Assembly: GCA_016872115.1 (NCBI GenBank)
Contig: VHBC01000007.1
Coordinates: forward strand, 1 to 64,000
Length of the DNA: 64,000 nucleotides
Reading direction: 5' to 3'
Origin: Sphingomonadales bacterium
Lineage (GTDB): Bacteria; Bacteroidota; Bacteroidia; Flavobacteriales_D; Crocinitomicaceae
The notes below the pieces were generated by a model. That model saw nothing but the letters and a program-made list of their open reading frames with translations. It made no database searches and was not told the origin of the DNA. Below are positions 33,756 to 41,512 of the stretch, one piece after another (position 1 is the stretch's first letter; each line of letters opens with the position of its first letter). A program made the translations under genes and the position numbers.

Positions 33756-35348
33756 ATGAAATTCACAGAAGCCATTGAAACCCGCCGGACTTTCGGTATC
33801 ATTTCACACCCAGATGCCGGTAAAACCACCCTCACCGAAAAACTCTTGCTTTTTGGTGGTGCTATCCAAACTGCCGGTGCGGTTAAAAACAATAAAATCA
33901 AGAAGTCTGCTACTTCTGATTTTATGGAGATTGAGAAGCAACGTGGTATTTCTGTCGCTACTTCCGTTATGGCTTTTGGCTATAACGGTAAACAAATCAA
34001 TATTTTAGATACACCTGGGCATAAAGATTTTGCCGAAGATACCTTTCGAACACTCACGGCCGTTGATAGCGTTATTCTCGTTATCGACTGCGCAAACGGG
34101 GTAGAGGCCCAAACCGAACGCCTCATGGAAGTTTGTCGGATGCGCAAAACGCCTGTGATCATTTTTATCAACAAAATGGATCGCGACGGTAAAGAAGCTT
34201 TCGATTTACTCGATGAACTCGAAGCCAAGCTGTCTATAAAAGTGCGTCCGCTCACTTGGCCAATTGGTATGGGTGATCGCTTTCAGGGTGTCTACAACAT
34301 CTATCAAAAAGGGCTCAACTTGTTTTCGGCAAACAAAACAAAAATTGCCGATGACATTGTTTCTATCGACAATCTCGCTGACCCAGCCTTGGATCAAATT
34401 ATTGGCGAAGCTTCTGCTCAAGAGCTCCGCGAAGAAATCGATATGGTAGAGGGCGTCTATGATCCTTTTGACCGTGCTACCTATTTGGCAGGCGATGTCG
34501 CGCCCGTATTTTTCGGATCGGCGGTCAATAATTTTGGCGTCAAAGAATTGCTCGACACTTTTTGCGAGATTTCTCCTTCGCCTAGAGGTCGAGAAACCGA
34601 TACCCGCGCAGTGGAACCTACTGACGAACGTTTTTCTGGTTTTGTCTTTAAGATTCACGCCAACCTCGATCCCAAACACCGCGATCGTATTGCCTTTTTG
34701 CGCATTGTATCGGGACGTTTTGAACGCAACAAGTTTTACCGTCATGTCCGTCTAGATAAAGACATGAAGTTTCCGAATCCGACCTCCTTTATGGCCCAAG
34801 ACAAAAGCGTCATCGACGATGCTTATCCCGGTGATGTCATTGGCTTGTACGATACCGGGTCATTTAAAATCGGCGACACGCTTACCACCGGTGAAAAAAT
34901 GATGTTCAAAGGCATCCCATCGTTTTCACCAGAAATTTTTCAAGAGCTCGAAAACTTAGATCCATTGAAGTCTAAACAACTCGACAAAGGCATTCGCCAG
35001 CTCATCGACGAAGGTGTGGCACAGTTGTTTGTGCAACAACCGGGGAATCGTAAAATTGTGGGAACAGTCGGGCAACTGCAGTTTGACGTAATTAACTACC
35101 GCCTCATCCATGAATATGGTGCCAACTGTCGCTTCGTACCACGTAATTACTTCAAAGCTTGCTGGATCACCACCACCAATGCCGAGCAGCTCGGGTCTTT
35201 TCAACGCGCCAAAAGCAATTATCTTGCGCTCGACAAAGACGAAAACCTTGTTTTTTTAGCAGAAACTCCTTTTTTGCTTCAGATGGCAGAACAAGATTAC
35301 CCTGACCTGACTTTCCATCAAACCTCTGCATTTAAGCTAGAAGTCTAA
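33756..35348 (+). CDS. prfC: Peptide chain release factor 3
   Basis: RF3 is a translational GTPase that ejects RF1/RF2 from the ribosome after peptide release. The 530-aa protein has G1 [15 protein letters not shown] (about 17-31), the switch region [14 protein letters not shown]3 [13 protein letters not shown]4 NKMDRDG, and the RF3-type segments [20 protein letters not shown] and [13 protein letters not shown]. The insert [21 protein letters not shown] marks RF3 rather than EF-G. It begins 12 bp after the ndk terminator and ends at a pair of alternative hairpins. Confidence 0.96.
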   Translation: MKFTEAIETRRTFGIISHPDAGKTTLTEKLLLFGGAIQTAGAVKNNKIKKSATSDFMEIEKQRGISVATSVMAFGYNGKQINILDTPGHKDFAEDTFRTLTAVDSVILVIDCANGVEAQTERLMEVCRMRKTPVIIFINKMDRDGKEAFDLLDELEAKLSIKVRPLTWPIGMGDRFQGVYNIYQKGLNLFSANKTKIADDIVSIDNLADPALDQIIGEASAQELREEIDMVEGVYDPFDRATYLAGDVAPVFFGSAVNNFGVKELLDTFCEISPSPRGRETDTRAVEPTDERFSGFVFKIHANLDPKHRDRIAFLRIVSGRFERNKFYRHVRLDKDMKFPNPTSFMAQDKSVIDDAYPGDVIGLYDTGSFKIGDTLTTGEKMMFKGIPSFSPEIFQELENLDPLKSKQLDKGIRQLIDEGVAQLFVQQPGNRKIVGTVGQLQFDVINYRLIHEYGANCRFVPRNYFKACWITTTNAEQLGSFQRAKSNYLALDKDENLVFLAETPFLLQMAEQDYPDLTFHQTSAFKLEV

Positions 35349-35373
35349 ATCGTTTTCTTGATTTAGATCAAGA
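35344..35373. repeat. Two mutually exclusive inverted repeats at the prfC stop codon
   Basis: TCTAAATC (35344-35351) pairs with GATTTAGA (35360-35367). Alternatively TCTTGAT (35356-35362) pairs with ATCAAGA (35367-35373). Both stems are perfect and share bases, so only one can form. The first arm contains the prfC TAA. No T-run follows, so this is not a standard terminator. Confidence 0.45.
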
Positions 35374-35498
35374 CCAAACAAGCCGACGGCAGGGTGGAAG
35401 AACCGACGTGCAGTGGATCAAAGCACATTCAGTTTTTCAAATTGAATTTCTTTTTTTATGTAATAGCTCAGAAAAATAAATTTTTCACGCCATAAAAC
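35374..35498. other. Non-coding gap without a recognised feature
   Basis: Between prfC and the tRNA-Lys terminator there is about 125 bp of non-coding DNA. The first 60 bp are richer in G/C than the flanks and contain two copies of CCGACG (around 35382 and 35403). The rest is A/T rich. I see no ORF, terminator or known RNA. A small RNA cannot be ruled out by eye. Confidence 0.3.
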
Positions 35499-35526
35499 AA
35501 AAAAAGCACCTCATTAAAGGTGCTTT
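35499..35526 (-). terminator. Terminator of the tRNA-Lys transcript
   Basis: On the minus strand AAAGCACCT (35526-35518), a 6-nt loop, AGGTGCTTT (35511-35503) and a run of T (to 35499) form an intrinsic terminator. It begins 8 bp beyond the 3' end of the tRNA. Confidence 0.88.
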
Positions 35527-35534
35527 GATCAGAG

Positions 35535-35607
35535 TGATTCCGCTGGGATTCGAACCCAGGGCCCATACATTAAAAGTGTATTGCTCTACCAGCTGAGCTA
35601 CGGAATC
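35535..35607 (-). tRNA. tRNA-Lys (anticodon UUU)
   Basis: The minus strand folds as a 73-nt tRNA. The acceptor GATTCCG (from 35607) pairs with CGGAATC and ends in discriminator A at 35535. The D-arm contains AGCTCAGCTGGTAGAGC, the anticodon stem is ATACA/TGTAT with loop CTTTTAA (anticodon TTT), and the T-arm is CTGGG-TTCGAAT-CCCAG. The 3' CCA is not encoded and must be added enzymatically. It has its own promoter (35624-35655) and terminator, so it is a single-gene transcription unit. Confidence 0.95.
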
Positions 35608-35623
35608 GGCCGTTTTGAGGCTG

Positions 35624-35655
35624 CAAATATACAACTATTCTTTAGATACAGCAAA
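35624..35655 (-). promoter_or_regulatory. Promoter of tRNA-Lys
   Basis: On the minus strand TTTG (35655-35652), 20 bp, TATATTTG (35631-35624) followed by CAG: a full consensus at optimal spacing. The expected start is about 11 nt before the mature tRNA 5' end. Confidence 0.7.
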
Positions 35656-35666
35656 GAAATATATGG

Positions 35667-35674
35667 TAAATTTG
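35667..35674 (+). promoter_or_regulatory. -7 promoter element of aroK
   Basis: TAAATTTG, a perfect -7 match, lies 56 bp before the aroK ATG and is divergent from the tRNA-Lys promoter. The -33 is not evident. Confidence 0.4.
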
Positions 35675-35730
35675 ATAATTATAGAGTTCCGATTTACAAA
35701 CGCCTGATAGCCAAAAGACTGTTTGAATAC

Positions 35731-36231
35731 ATGAAAAACATATTTTTAATAGGGATGATGGGGAGCGGTAAGTCAACTATTGGCGCTTTACTGGCTGAGC
35801 AGCTAGGTTACTACTTTATTGATACGGATGCCTTGATTGAAAAGCAGGAGGCTAAAAGTGTAGCAGAGATTTTTCGAGACAAAGGTGAAGCCTATTTTAG
35901 AATGCTTGAGAAAGCATTGGTTAGTGATTTACCTCGTGAAAACGCGGTAATTGCTTGTGGAGGTGGGCTTCCGTGTTTCGGTGACCTCCTTGGTTCAATT
36001 CAAAATAGTGGCATGGTTGTTTATTTGAGCGCAGATGCAGCAACTTTATTCAGTAGAATCAGTAAGGATACAAAACGACCTTTACTGCAAAATTTTGAAG
36101 ATTTCAAGGCGCTTTTAGAAAAGCGTGAGCCCATCTATCAAAGTGCCGAGGTGGTGGTAAATGCCGCTTGTGCTTTAGAGGAAGTCTTAGTAAATGTCTT
36201 TCTTGAAGCCAAGAGAAAAATTAAAGTATAG
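35731..36231 (+). CDS. aroK: Shikimate kinase
   Basis: AroK phosphorylates shikimate at O3 in aromatic amino-acid synthesis. The 166-aa protein opens MKNIFLIGMMGSGKST (P-loop 8-16) and has the substrate-binding DTDALIE, the FRDKGEAYFRMLE segment, VIACGGGLPC, and the LID Arg in SKDTKRPLL. The ORF extends 150 bp upstream, but the ATG at 35731 puts the P-loop at the family position. The last 45 bp are read in the opposite direction by the next gene's 3' end. Confidence 0.95.
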   Translation: MKNIFLIGMMGSGKSTIGALLAEQLGYYFIDTDALIEKQEAKSVAEIFRDKGEAYFRMLEKALVSDLPRENAVIACGGGLPCFGDLLGSIQNSGMVVYLSADAATLFSRISKDTKRPLLQNFEDFKALLEKREPIYQSAEVVVNAACALEEVLVNVFLEAKRKIKV

Positions 36232-36882
36232 CGGTGAAATATACTCAGTTGCAAGCGCAGTATTATTGTTTCCGTTGGCAAGAAGTAGGTAGTTGAGGGT
36301 GACATCTGAATAAATAGTTCCTAACGCGGGAATAGTGTATTTTAGCCCACCTTGTAAATAGCCACCTAATGCAAAGAGTTTTCCTTCGGTGGCATCGGCG
36401 GGGTCTGTTTGATATGCTTGTTCCCATTCGATTTGTCCACTCACATCCGTGGGCTCGTATGCTCTGCGCACAGTTCCAAAGGTAACAACGATACCAGAGC
36501 CTCCATATCCTGAAAATCCGTTGTCATAGTCGTTGCCAATATAATAGCGGTTTCCGCCCTCTAAGGAAACATAACTTGTTTTGTAGCGGCTATTGACTGC
36601 CAAAATATATGGATTGGTGTTTTGATTAATGGCAGTAACATAGCTCGTAAGGGTATTGTTATTGGCCTTTGGGAACAAATACGCCACACGACCATATAGG
36701 GTGACGTCGCCACTTCTTGGTATTTCTATGTGGGCGTGTAAGCCAGGCATCAGTAAATTTTGATTTTGGATACTTTGCGAATTGAAAAACTTGGTTGTAC
36801 TGAGTCCGCCGCCAAAGCTGAATTGGGCCAAAGCGCTGGACTGTATGAAGATGGCAATTAAAAAGAGGCTAAAATATTTCAT
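36187..36882 (-). CDS. Predicted outer-membrane beta-barrel protein
   Basis: The 231-aa product has a signal peptide (about 1-19, ending SALAQ) and alternating beta strands with Gly/aromatic content (FSFGGGLSTTKFF, VTLYGRVAYLF, YVSLEGGNRYYIG, GGYLQGGLKYTIP). It ends LYFNFSLGFKKDIY, typical of a small outer-membrane barrel of the OmpW/porin-like type, but no specific family is recognised. Its 3' end overlaps aroK by 45 bp in the antisense direction. A TATTTTTG -7-like box lies 29 bp upstream of its ATG (36912-36919, minus strand). Confidence 0.82.
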   Translation of the reverse strand: MKYFSLFLIAIFIQSSALAQFSFGGGLSTTKFFNSQSIQNQNLLMPGLHAHIEIPRSGDVTLYGRVAYLFPKANNNTLTSYVTAINQNTNPYILAVNSRYKTSYVSLEGGNRYYIGNDYDNGFSGYGGSGIVVTFGTVRRAYEPTDVSGQIEWEQAYQTDPADATEGKLFALGGYLQGGLKYTIPALGTIYSDVTLNYLLLANGNNNTALATEYISPLYFNFSLGFKKDIY

Positions 36883-36940
36883 GGTCAGAGAGCTAGCAAG
36901 AATCGTTCCAACAAAAATAGGGCCTTTTTATTGGATTTTT

Positions 36941-36973
36941 TTTGTAATTGTGTGTGTTTTTCATCTAAATTTG
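36941..36973 (+). promoter_or_regulatory. Promoter of the exported protein at 36982
   Basis: TTTG (36941-36944), 21 bp, TAAATTTG (36966-36973). The -7 ends 8 bp before the ATG, so the leader would be only a few bases long. Confidence 0.55.
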
Positions 36974-36981
36974 TTTCAGAC

Positions 36982-37851
36982 ATGAAACGTGCCCAATATT
37001 TCTTCTCTTTTGCATTAGCGACGATCTCGTTTATTGCCGCTCGTTCCATTCAAAAAGAAGGTATTCAAAACTATTTTGAACAAGTAGCAGACCAATTTCA
37101 AGAAGAGCTCGGTTTCATCGATTTCGAGCATCCTGCACAAGTTACCTACCTGCCAATGGGCCTACAGCCTTTAACCGCGCTTGCCAATATCGATACTTTG
37201 CAGTCTGTGGCTATCGGTCAAGATTCGCTGCAGTTGTTCTCTTTTGATCCTTCGCTCCATACCTTCTCACCGCTTTTGTCTTTTCCAGAGGAGAAAAAGA
37301 TATCCCAAATTGCAGCTTTCGATTCTACGCTTGTGTTGCTCGATCAAACGCAGCAGCTTCATTTTTTAGCCGCGCCATATCAACTCACAACCGAGCAAAC
37401 GTATGCGCTTTCTAATGAAGACAGCACGAAGCACTTAATTTGTTATCATCCTTTACTAAAGCGCTTGCTCATCCTCAATAGCACCTTACTAGATAACGGC
37501 ATGCGTCGTTTTGTTTGTCAGACCTTCAATACAAATAAACGCCAGTTAAGTCAGGTGCCTCTTTTCGTTTTTGAAAGCGATGAATTGCTTTTTGAGCCTA
37601 TTTCTATGGCCATTCAACCGCAATCCAATGCATGTTATTTATTATCTGCCACAGGAGAAGTGGTGGTATTGAATCAAGAGGGCGCAATTTTGAATCGACA
37701 ACAGCTGCCGCAAAGCGTGAGTCAACCCAAACTCATCAGTTTTGCACCCAACGGTGATTTATTAGCTACCGACGCCAATAATTTACATCCGGTAGTGGTT
37801 CGCCTAGCTTGGCAAAAAATGCCTTCTGAGCAAGGGACCTTCGTTCATTAG
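36982..37851 (+). CDS. Exported hypothetical protein, possibly beta-propeller
   Basis: I do not recognise the family. The 289-aa product has an N-terminal hydrophobic segment (AQYFFSFALATISFIAA) that could be a signal or anchor. Many short beta-strand repeats of the type QSVAIGQDSLQLFSFD, STLVLLDQTQQLHFL, NACYLLSATGEVVVLNQEG and NGDLLATDANNLHPVV follow, consistent with a propeller resembling SdiA-regulated-type proteins. The ATG at 36982 follows a consensus promoter. The last 48 bp overlap the 3' end of the opposite-strand wbqC gene. Confidence 0.78.
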   Translation: MKRAQYFFSFALATISFIAARSIQKEGIQNYFEQVADQFQEELGFIDFEHPAQVTYLPMGLQPLTALANIDTLQSVAIGQDSLQLFSFDPSLHTFSPLLSFPEEKKISQIAAFDSTLVLLDQTQQLHFLAAPYQLTTEQTYALSNEDSTKHLICYHPLLKRLLILNSTLLDNGMRRFVCQTFNTNKRQLSQVPLFVFESDELLFEPISMAIQPQSNACYLLSATGEVVVLNQEGAILNRQQLPQSVSQPKLISFAPNGDLLATDANNLHPVVVRLAWQKMPSEQGTFVH

Positions 37852-38388
37852 GCCGTCAATCACAGATAAGTTCGGCACAAAAGAAGTGCGCTCATTAAAA
37901 ACCTGCGTGTATGAATCTGTAGGGTGCCATTCTCTTCCTAACCAAGCTTTTTTGTCCGGGTTTATCAGTCCAGTATATGTTTGGCTCCATTTGATTTCTA
38001 GTTCTAAGCCAAGCGCGGTATCGATCCAATTTAAAATGGCTTCATTAAAAGTGATTAAGTACTGTGGCCGCAATAAGAAAAGCTGCTGTAGGTCGTAATA
38101 GTAGTAGTCAAAATGTGGTGCATTGGCGTAGGCACTTGCAATTGCTCTGAGGTGTTCAGCTTGCCAGTTTTTACTGTAGTCAATTTCGACTTTGGAAAGG
38201 GCTTGCTTGCCGTTGTGAATAACAGGGATATTGAGCTGTAGCGTACCGTTTGAAGTTAGTATTTCGCAACGCGTACGGATACTCTGCTTGATGAAGTGTT
38301 CGTTATAGTCTAAAGTGCATTCTTTTTTATTCAGGAGCACACGTACGTATGCTAAAGATGGAAAATAAGCACTTGGTAGCACTAACAT
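37804..38388 (-). CDS. WbqC-like family protein
   Basis: The 194-aa protein has the WbqC-like pattern: the start MLVLPSAYFPSLAYVRVLL, then NEHFIKQSIRTRCEI, the glycine-free LNIPVIHNGKQALSKVEIDYSKNWQAEHLRAI core (about 53-84), and HFDYYYYDLQQLFL. WbqC proteins lie in polysaccharide or envelope loci and are poorly characterised. The ATG at 38388 is 2 bp from the lepB stop; the upstream in-frame extension lies within lepB and is rejected. The 3' end overlaps the convergent exported-protein gene by 48 bp. Confidence 0.85.
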   Translation of the reverse strand: MLVLPSAYFPSLAYVRVLLNKKECTLDYNEHFIKQSIRTRCEILTSNGTLQLNIPVIHNGKQALSKVEIDYSKNWQAEHLRAIASAYANAPHFDYYYYDLQQLFLLRPQYLITFNEAILNWIDTALGLELEIKWSQTYTGLINPDKKAWLGREWHPTDSYTQVFNERTSFVPNLSVIDGLMNEGPLLRRHFLPS

Positions 38389-38389
38389 T

Positions 38390-40243
38390 TTAGTCGACGA
38401 TACGGAAAATACGGTCGAAGCGAATACCCATAAAGCTATCAACAAACGGAGATTTGGAGAACCAAATAAAAGAAGCGCGCCCAACGATATGGTCTTCTGG
38501 TACAAAGCCCCAAACGCGTGAGTCTGCGGAGTGATAGCGGTTGTCTCCCATCATCCAGTAGTAGTTCATGGCAAAACGGTAGCTTGTAGTGCGTTTGCCA
38601 TCGATAAAGATGTCATTGCCTTTAATCGCTAACTTGTGTCCTTCGTAGGCGGTAATGATGCGCTTGTACCAAGCAATATTTTTCGTGTTGATGGTAATTC
38701 GTTGCCCTTTCTTTGGAATTCGGAAAGACTGAAAATCGGTCATTGTATTGGCAATTTCCAAATCTTTAGGAAAACGGTCTAAATTTTGAATTTTTTGCAA
38801 AGCCGTCATTGGCATCCCTTTATTTCCATTGATCAAATAGGGTTCGCGAATTATAGCGAGTTTTATTTTGAAATCTGCTTCGATTTTTTGTTTTTCCTTT
38901 CGGGTGAGGTTTAAAATATAATATTCAGGGTCTGAAAACGCATCGAAATCGGTGCGTGCGCCATCCGAAGAATTTTCGAGGCTGTAGCGTGAGAGCATTT
39001 CGTCAACAGACGGAAAAGTTACTTTTGTTTTGAGTATGCGATACATGAGTGCTTGCCCGGGTGCTACATACGCTTTCTTGCCATTCACATAAAGGGTGGC
39101 ATTAATGATTTCAATTCGGTCGCCAGGTGTACCAACACAACGCTTGATGTAATTCTCTCGTTTGTCTACCGGGCGATAGATGAGCCCTCCGTGGGTCATG
39201 CCGTTGGCGTATTCTGGCGAATTAAGCGGGAAATAACCTGCTGCGAAGTGTTCCCTTGCGCGCTTTTTCCAAGATTCAAAACCGCTAAGGTATTCTTCGA
39301 GTAGCTTGTTTTGTCCAATTGAGTCAAGGGTGCGGAAATCTGTTCCGGGTTTGCTGCTTAAAAATTGGCTAAAGGCTTCTTGGTTCACGAGACCGTGGAA
39401 GTCGTGGCCCATGAGCCCGCTGGGTGTACGGGGGTCTAGAATAGCGGTATCTCCGGACGGAAAATTAAAAACGACGATATCGTTACGCTTAATTTTGCTC
39501 CAGCCAGGAAGACGGGTGTAGGTTCCTTTCTCCCAATCCAGATAAGATTTGATATTGACTAGCGGAACAATATTGTGTACTAAAGGGTAGGATAGAGGGG
39601 TGATTGGCACTTTTGAGCCGTAAGCAAATTTGTTGACAAAAAGGAAGTCTCCGACGACCATTGTTTTTTCCATGGACCCCGTAGGGATTTGAAATGGTTC
39701 GAATGAATAAGTTCTGATGACCGCTGCAGCTACCAATGCCCAAACAAAAGAGTCTCCATATTCTTTGACACGCGGTTTTGTGCCGGGTTTGTCTCGAGAT
39801 ACTTTGTCTAAAATTATCGCTATTGCGTGACCAATTACTGGAAGCGCCATAAACAGAACGATATGATCGCCCCATTTGCGCTGTTCAATTTCTTTGGAGT
39901 TGGCCCAATTGGTTGGCGCTCCGTAAGTTAAATTTTCCTTAGCTAATTTGGCATTTAATAAATAAGGAAAGAAAAGCGCTTGTAAGGTGTCCGTAAAACT
40001 ATAAAATCCAAAACGACGCAAAACGCTAACGTTGATGGTCATCCACATGACGATATGTACACCTGGGAAAATCAAAAGCAAGGCCCACCATGGTTTGTTG
40101 AGCACTTCCTTATAAAGAATAAAATAGTTGTAACCTGGTACGAAACCTTCCCAGGACTTACGACCTAACTTGGGAAATAGTTTGTGCCATTGTGCAAGGT
40201 AGGGATGTACTAGAATAAACAAATAGTAATATATAAAACTCAT
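38390..40243 (-). CDS. lepB: Signal peptidase I
   Basis: LepB cleaves signal peptides from exported proteins at the periplasmic face. The 617-aa protein is much longer than the E. coli enzyme (324 aa) but of the enlarged Bacteroidota type. It has transmembrane segments at about 52-70 and 127-146, a further hydrophobic stretch (165-176), the catalytic Ser190 in PTGSMEKTM, and the general-base Lys367 in YIKRCVGTPGDR. About 150 residues are inserted between the two catalytic boxes, and the end carries MMGDNRYHSADSR and GFVPEDHIVGRA. It overlaps dapB by 4 bp, inside the parA-to-wbqC operon. Confidence 0.95.
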   Translation of the reverse strand: MSFIYYYLFILVHPYLAQWHKLFPKLGRKSWEGFVPGYNYFILYKEVLNKPWWALLLIFPGVHIVMWMTINVSVLRRFGFYSFTDTLQALFFPYLLNAKLAKENLTYGAPTNWANSKEIEQRKWGDHIVLFMALPVIGHAIAIILDKVSRDKPGTKPRVKEYGDSFVWALVAAAVIRTYSFEPFQIPTGSMEKTMVVGDFLFVNKFAYGSKVPITPLSYPLVHNIVPLVNIKSYLDWEKGTYTRLPGWSKIKRNDIVVFNFPSGDTAILDPRTPSGLMGHDFHGLVNQEAFSQFLSSKPGTDFRTLDSIGQNKLLEEYLSGFESWKKRAREHFAAGYFPLNSPEYANGMTHGGLIYRPVDKRENYIKRCVGTPGDRIEIINATLYVNGKKAYVAPGQALMYRILKTKVTFPSVDEMLSRYSLENSSDGARTDFDAFSDPEYYILNLTRKEKQKIEADFKIKLAIIREPYLINGNKGMPMTALQKIQNLDRFPKDLEIANTMTDFQSFRIPKKGQRITINTKNIAWYKRIITAYEGHKLAIKGNDIFIDGKRTTSYRFAMNYYWMMGDNRYHSADSRVWGFVPEDHIVGRASFIWFSKSPFVDSFMGIRFDRIFRIVD

Positions 40244-40953
40244 AAGGAAGATTTTAGAACATCAGACATTGTGAAGATGCCTTTTCGTTGGTATATGAAT
40301 TCGGCTGCAAGAACCGCGCCAAGGGCAAATCCTTTACGGTTGTGCGCAACATGCTCAATACGGATGCTATCGATGTCTGAATGATAGGAGATTCCGTGGG
40401 TACCTGGTACATCTGGAATGCGGTGTGCAACGACGGGTATTTGCTCATTGCGGTTGGCATTTAGCGCCCAACTATTGTAGTGCGGATTAATTTGAAGGAT
40501 GTCCTCTAGGAGGCTAACAGCAGTCCCGCTGGGTGCATCTAATTTTTGGACGTGATGTGTTTCTTCTACTTGAATGCGGTAAGCTTCGTGCTTTTGCATC
40601 AGGCGAGCCAATTGGCGGTTTAGTTCGAAAAACAAATTAACTCCCACACTAAAATTGCTAGCGTAAAGTAAGGCGCTATTGTGTTGCTTTACAATGGATG
40701 TGACTTCGTCAAGGTGAGCACTCCAGGCGGTTGTACCCACCACAACAGGGATTTGTTTTTTCGCACAAAACGCAATGTGCTTGGGTGCTAGCTCTGGTCT
40801 AGTAAATTCTATACATACATCGATCGAAGACCATTCAACGGATCCGAGATCTGTTTTAGAATTGATTTTTGCAAGGATATGATGGCCGCGTTCGAGGGCA
40901 AGCGTTTCGATGGCTATGCCCATTTTTCCGTAACCGAGCAGTGCGATATTCAT
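40240..40953 (-). CDS. dapB: 4-Hydroxy-tetrahydrodipicolinate reductase
   Basis: DapB reduces the DapA product in lysine and diaminopimelate synthesis. The 237-aa protein begins MNIALLGYGKMG (NAD(P) GxGxMG), then has DVCIEFTRPE, VVGTTAW, the ASNFSVGVNLFF segment, and the catalytic region EETHHVQKLDAPSGTAVSL (His/Lys and substrate loop). The C-terminus has HGISYHSDIDSIRIEHVAHNRKGFALGAV. Slightly shorter than E. coli DapB (273 aa), as usual in Bacteroidota. It sits between lepB (4-bp overlap) and DUF5683 (19-bp gap). Confidence 0.95.
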   Translation of the reverse strand: MNIALLGYGKMGIAIETLALERGHHILAKINSKTDLGSVEWSSIDVCIEFTRPELAPKHIAFCAKKQIPVVVGTTAWSAHLDEVTSIVKQHNSALLYASNFSVGVNLFFELNRQLARLMQKHEAYRIQVEETHHVQKLDAPSGTAVSLLEDILQINPHYNSWALNANRNEQIPVVAHRIPDVPGTHGISYHSDIDSIRIEHVAHNRKGFALGAVLAAEFIYQRKGIFTMSDVLKSSL

Positions 40954-40972
40954 GGCTTAAAGATAAGGTTTC

Positions 40973-41512
40973 TCAATGAAAAGAGAGTTGTAGTTTGGCC
41001 CCAAATGTTTGATTCGGTAAAAAGACCGGGTCTAAAGACCAACTTAGGTCGGGGCTTGTCTCAAACTGAACAAAATGCGCCTCGGCTCCAGCTTCAGCAA
41101 TTTGAAAGAGGTATACAGCAGCCATACCGAGGATAGAAAGGTCTCGCCAATCTAAGTATTGACGATAGAGCTGCAAAACGGCGTAGTTGTCGTAGGCGGC
41201 CCATTTGGGGTCTAGATTGCCACCATTTTGGCGGTTTGTATACTCTTTTTTGAGGCTGAGTTGCGTTTGTTGATTGGTTATCAAAAAATAACCAGTAGCT
41301 CCTAGGCCCGCGTAGATGAGTGGTACTTTCCAGATGGCATTATTGTGAAGGGGCGAGACCACGCTATTTCTAATTTGTCCGGCACCTGGAATGATGGCCG
41401 AATACAACATACTTTTTTGATGAAAAGCCAGTACAATGCTATCTTTTTTTGGAATGCTATCTTGTGCAAAAAGTTGCTGACACACTAAGAATATGCAAAG
41501 CAAAAGCCTCAT
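40973..41512 (-). CDS. DUF5683-domain membrane protein
   Basis: The 179-aa product has a signal peptide (MRLLLCIFLVCQQLFAQ) and then the DUF5683 pattern: HQKSMLYSAIIPGAGQIRN, IWKVPLIYAGLGATGYFLITN, YRDWRD-like YLDWRDLSILGMAAVYLFQIAEAGAEAHF, ending FGAKLQLSFH. DUF5683 genes regularly follow parAB in Bacteroidota; the function is unknown. Its start overlaps the parB stop by 4 bp, so translation is coupled. Confidence 0.88.
   Translation of the reverse strand: MRLLLCIFLVCQQLFAQDSIPKKDSIVLAFHQKSMLYSAIIPGAGQIRNSVVSPLHNNAIWKVPLIYAGLGATGYFLITNQQTQLSLKKEYTNRQNGGNLDPKWAAYDNYAVLQLYRQYLDWRDLSILGMAAVYLFQIAEAGAEAHFVQFETSPDLSWSLDPVFLPNQTFGAKLQLSFH

Noticed and set aside
34206-34745. 179-codon open frame antisense to prfC
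   Set aside because: It lies wholly within the strongly conserved prfC coding sequence, has low-complexity, Arg/Ser-rich composition and no recognisable motif; it is a shadow frame.
35535-35607. Additional tRNA genes or an encoded CCA
   Set aside because: Only one cloverleaf was found, and the bases after the discriminator read CTC on the tRNA strand, not CCA.
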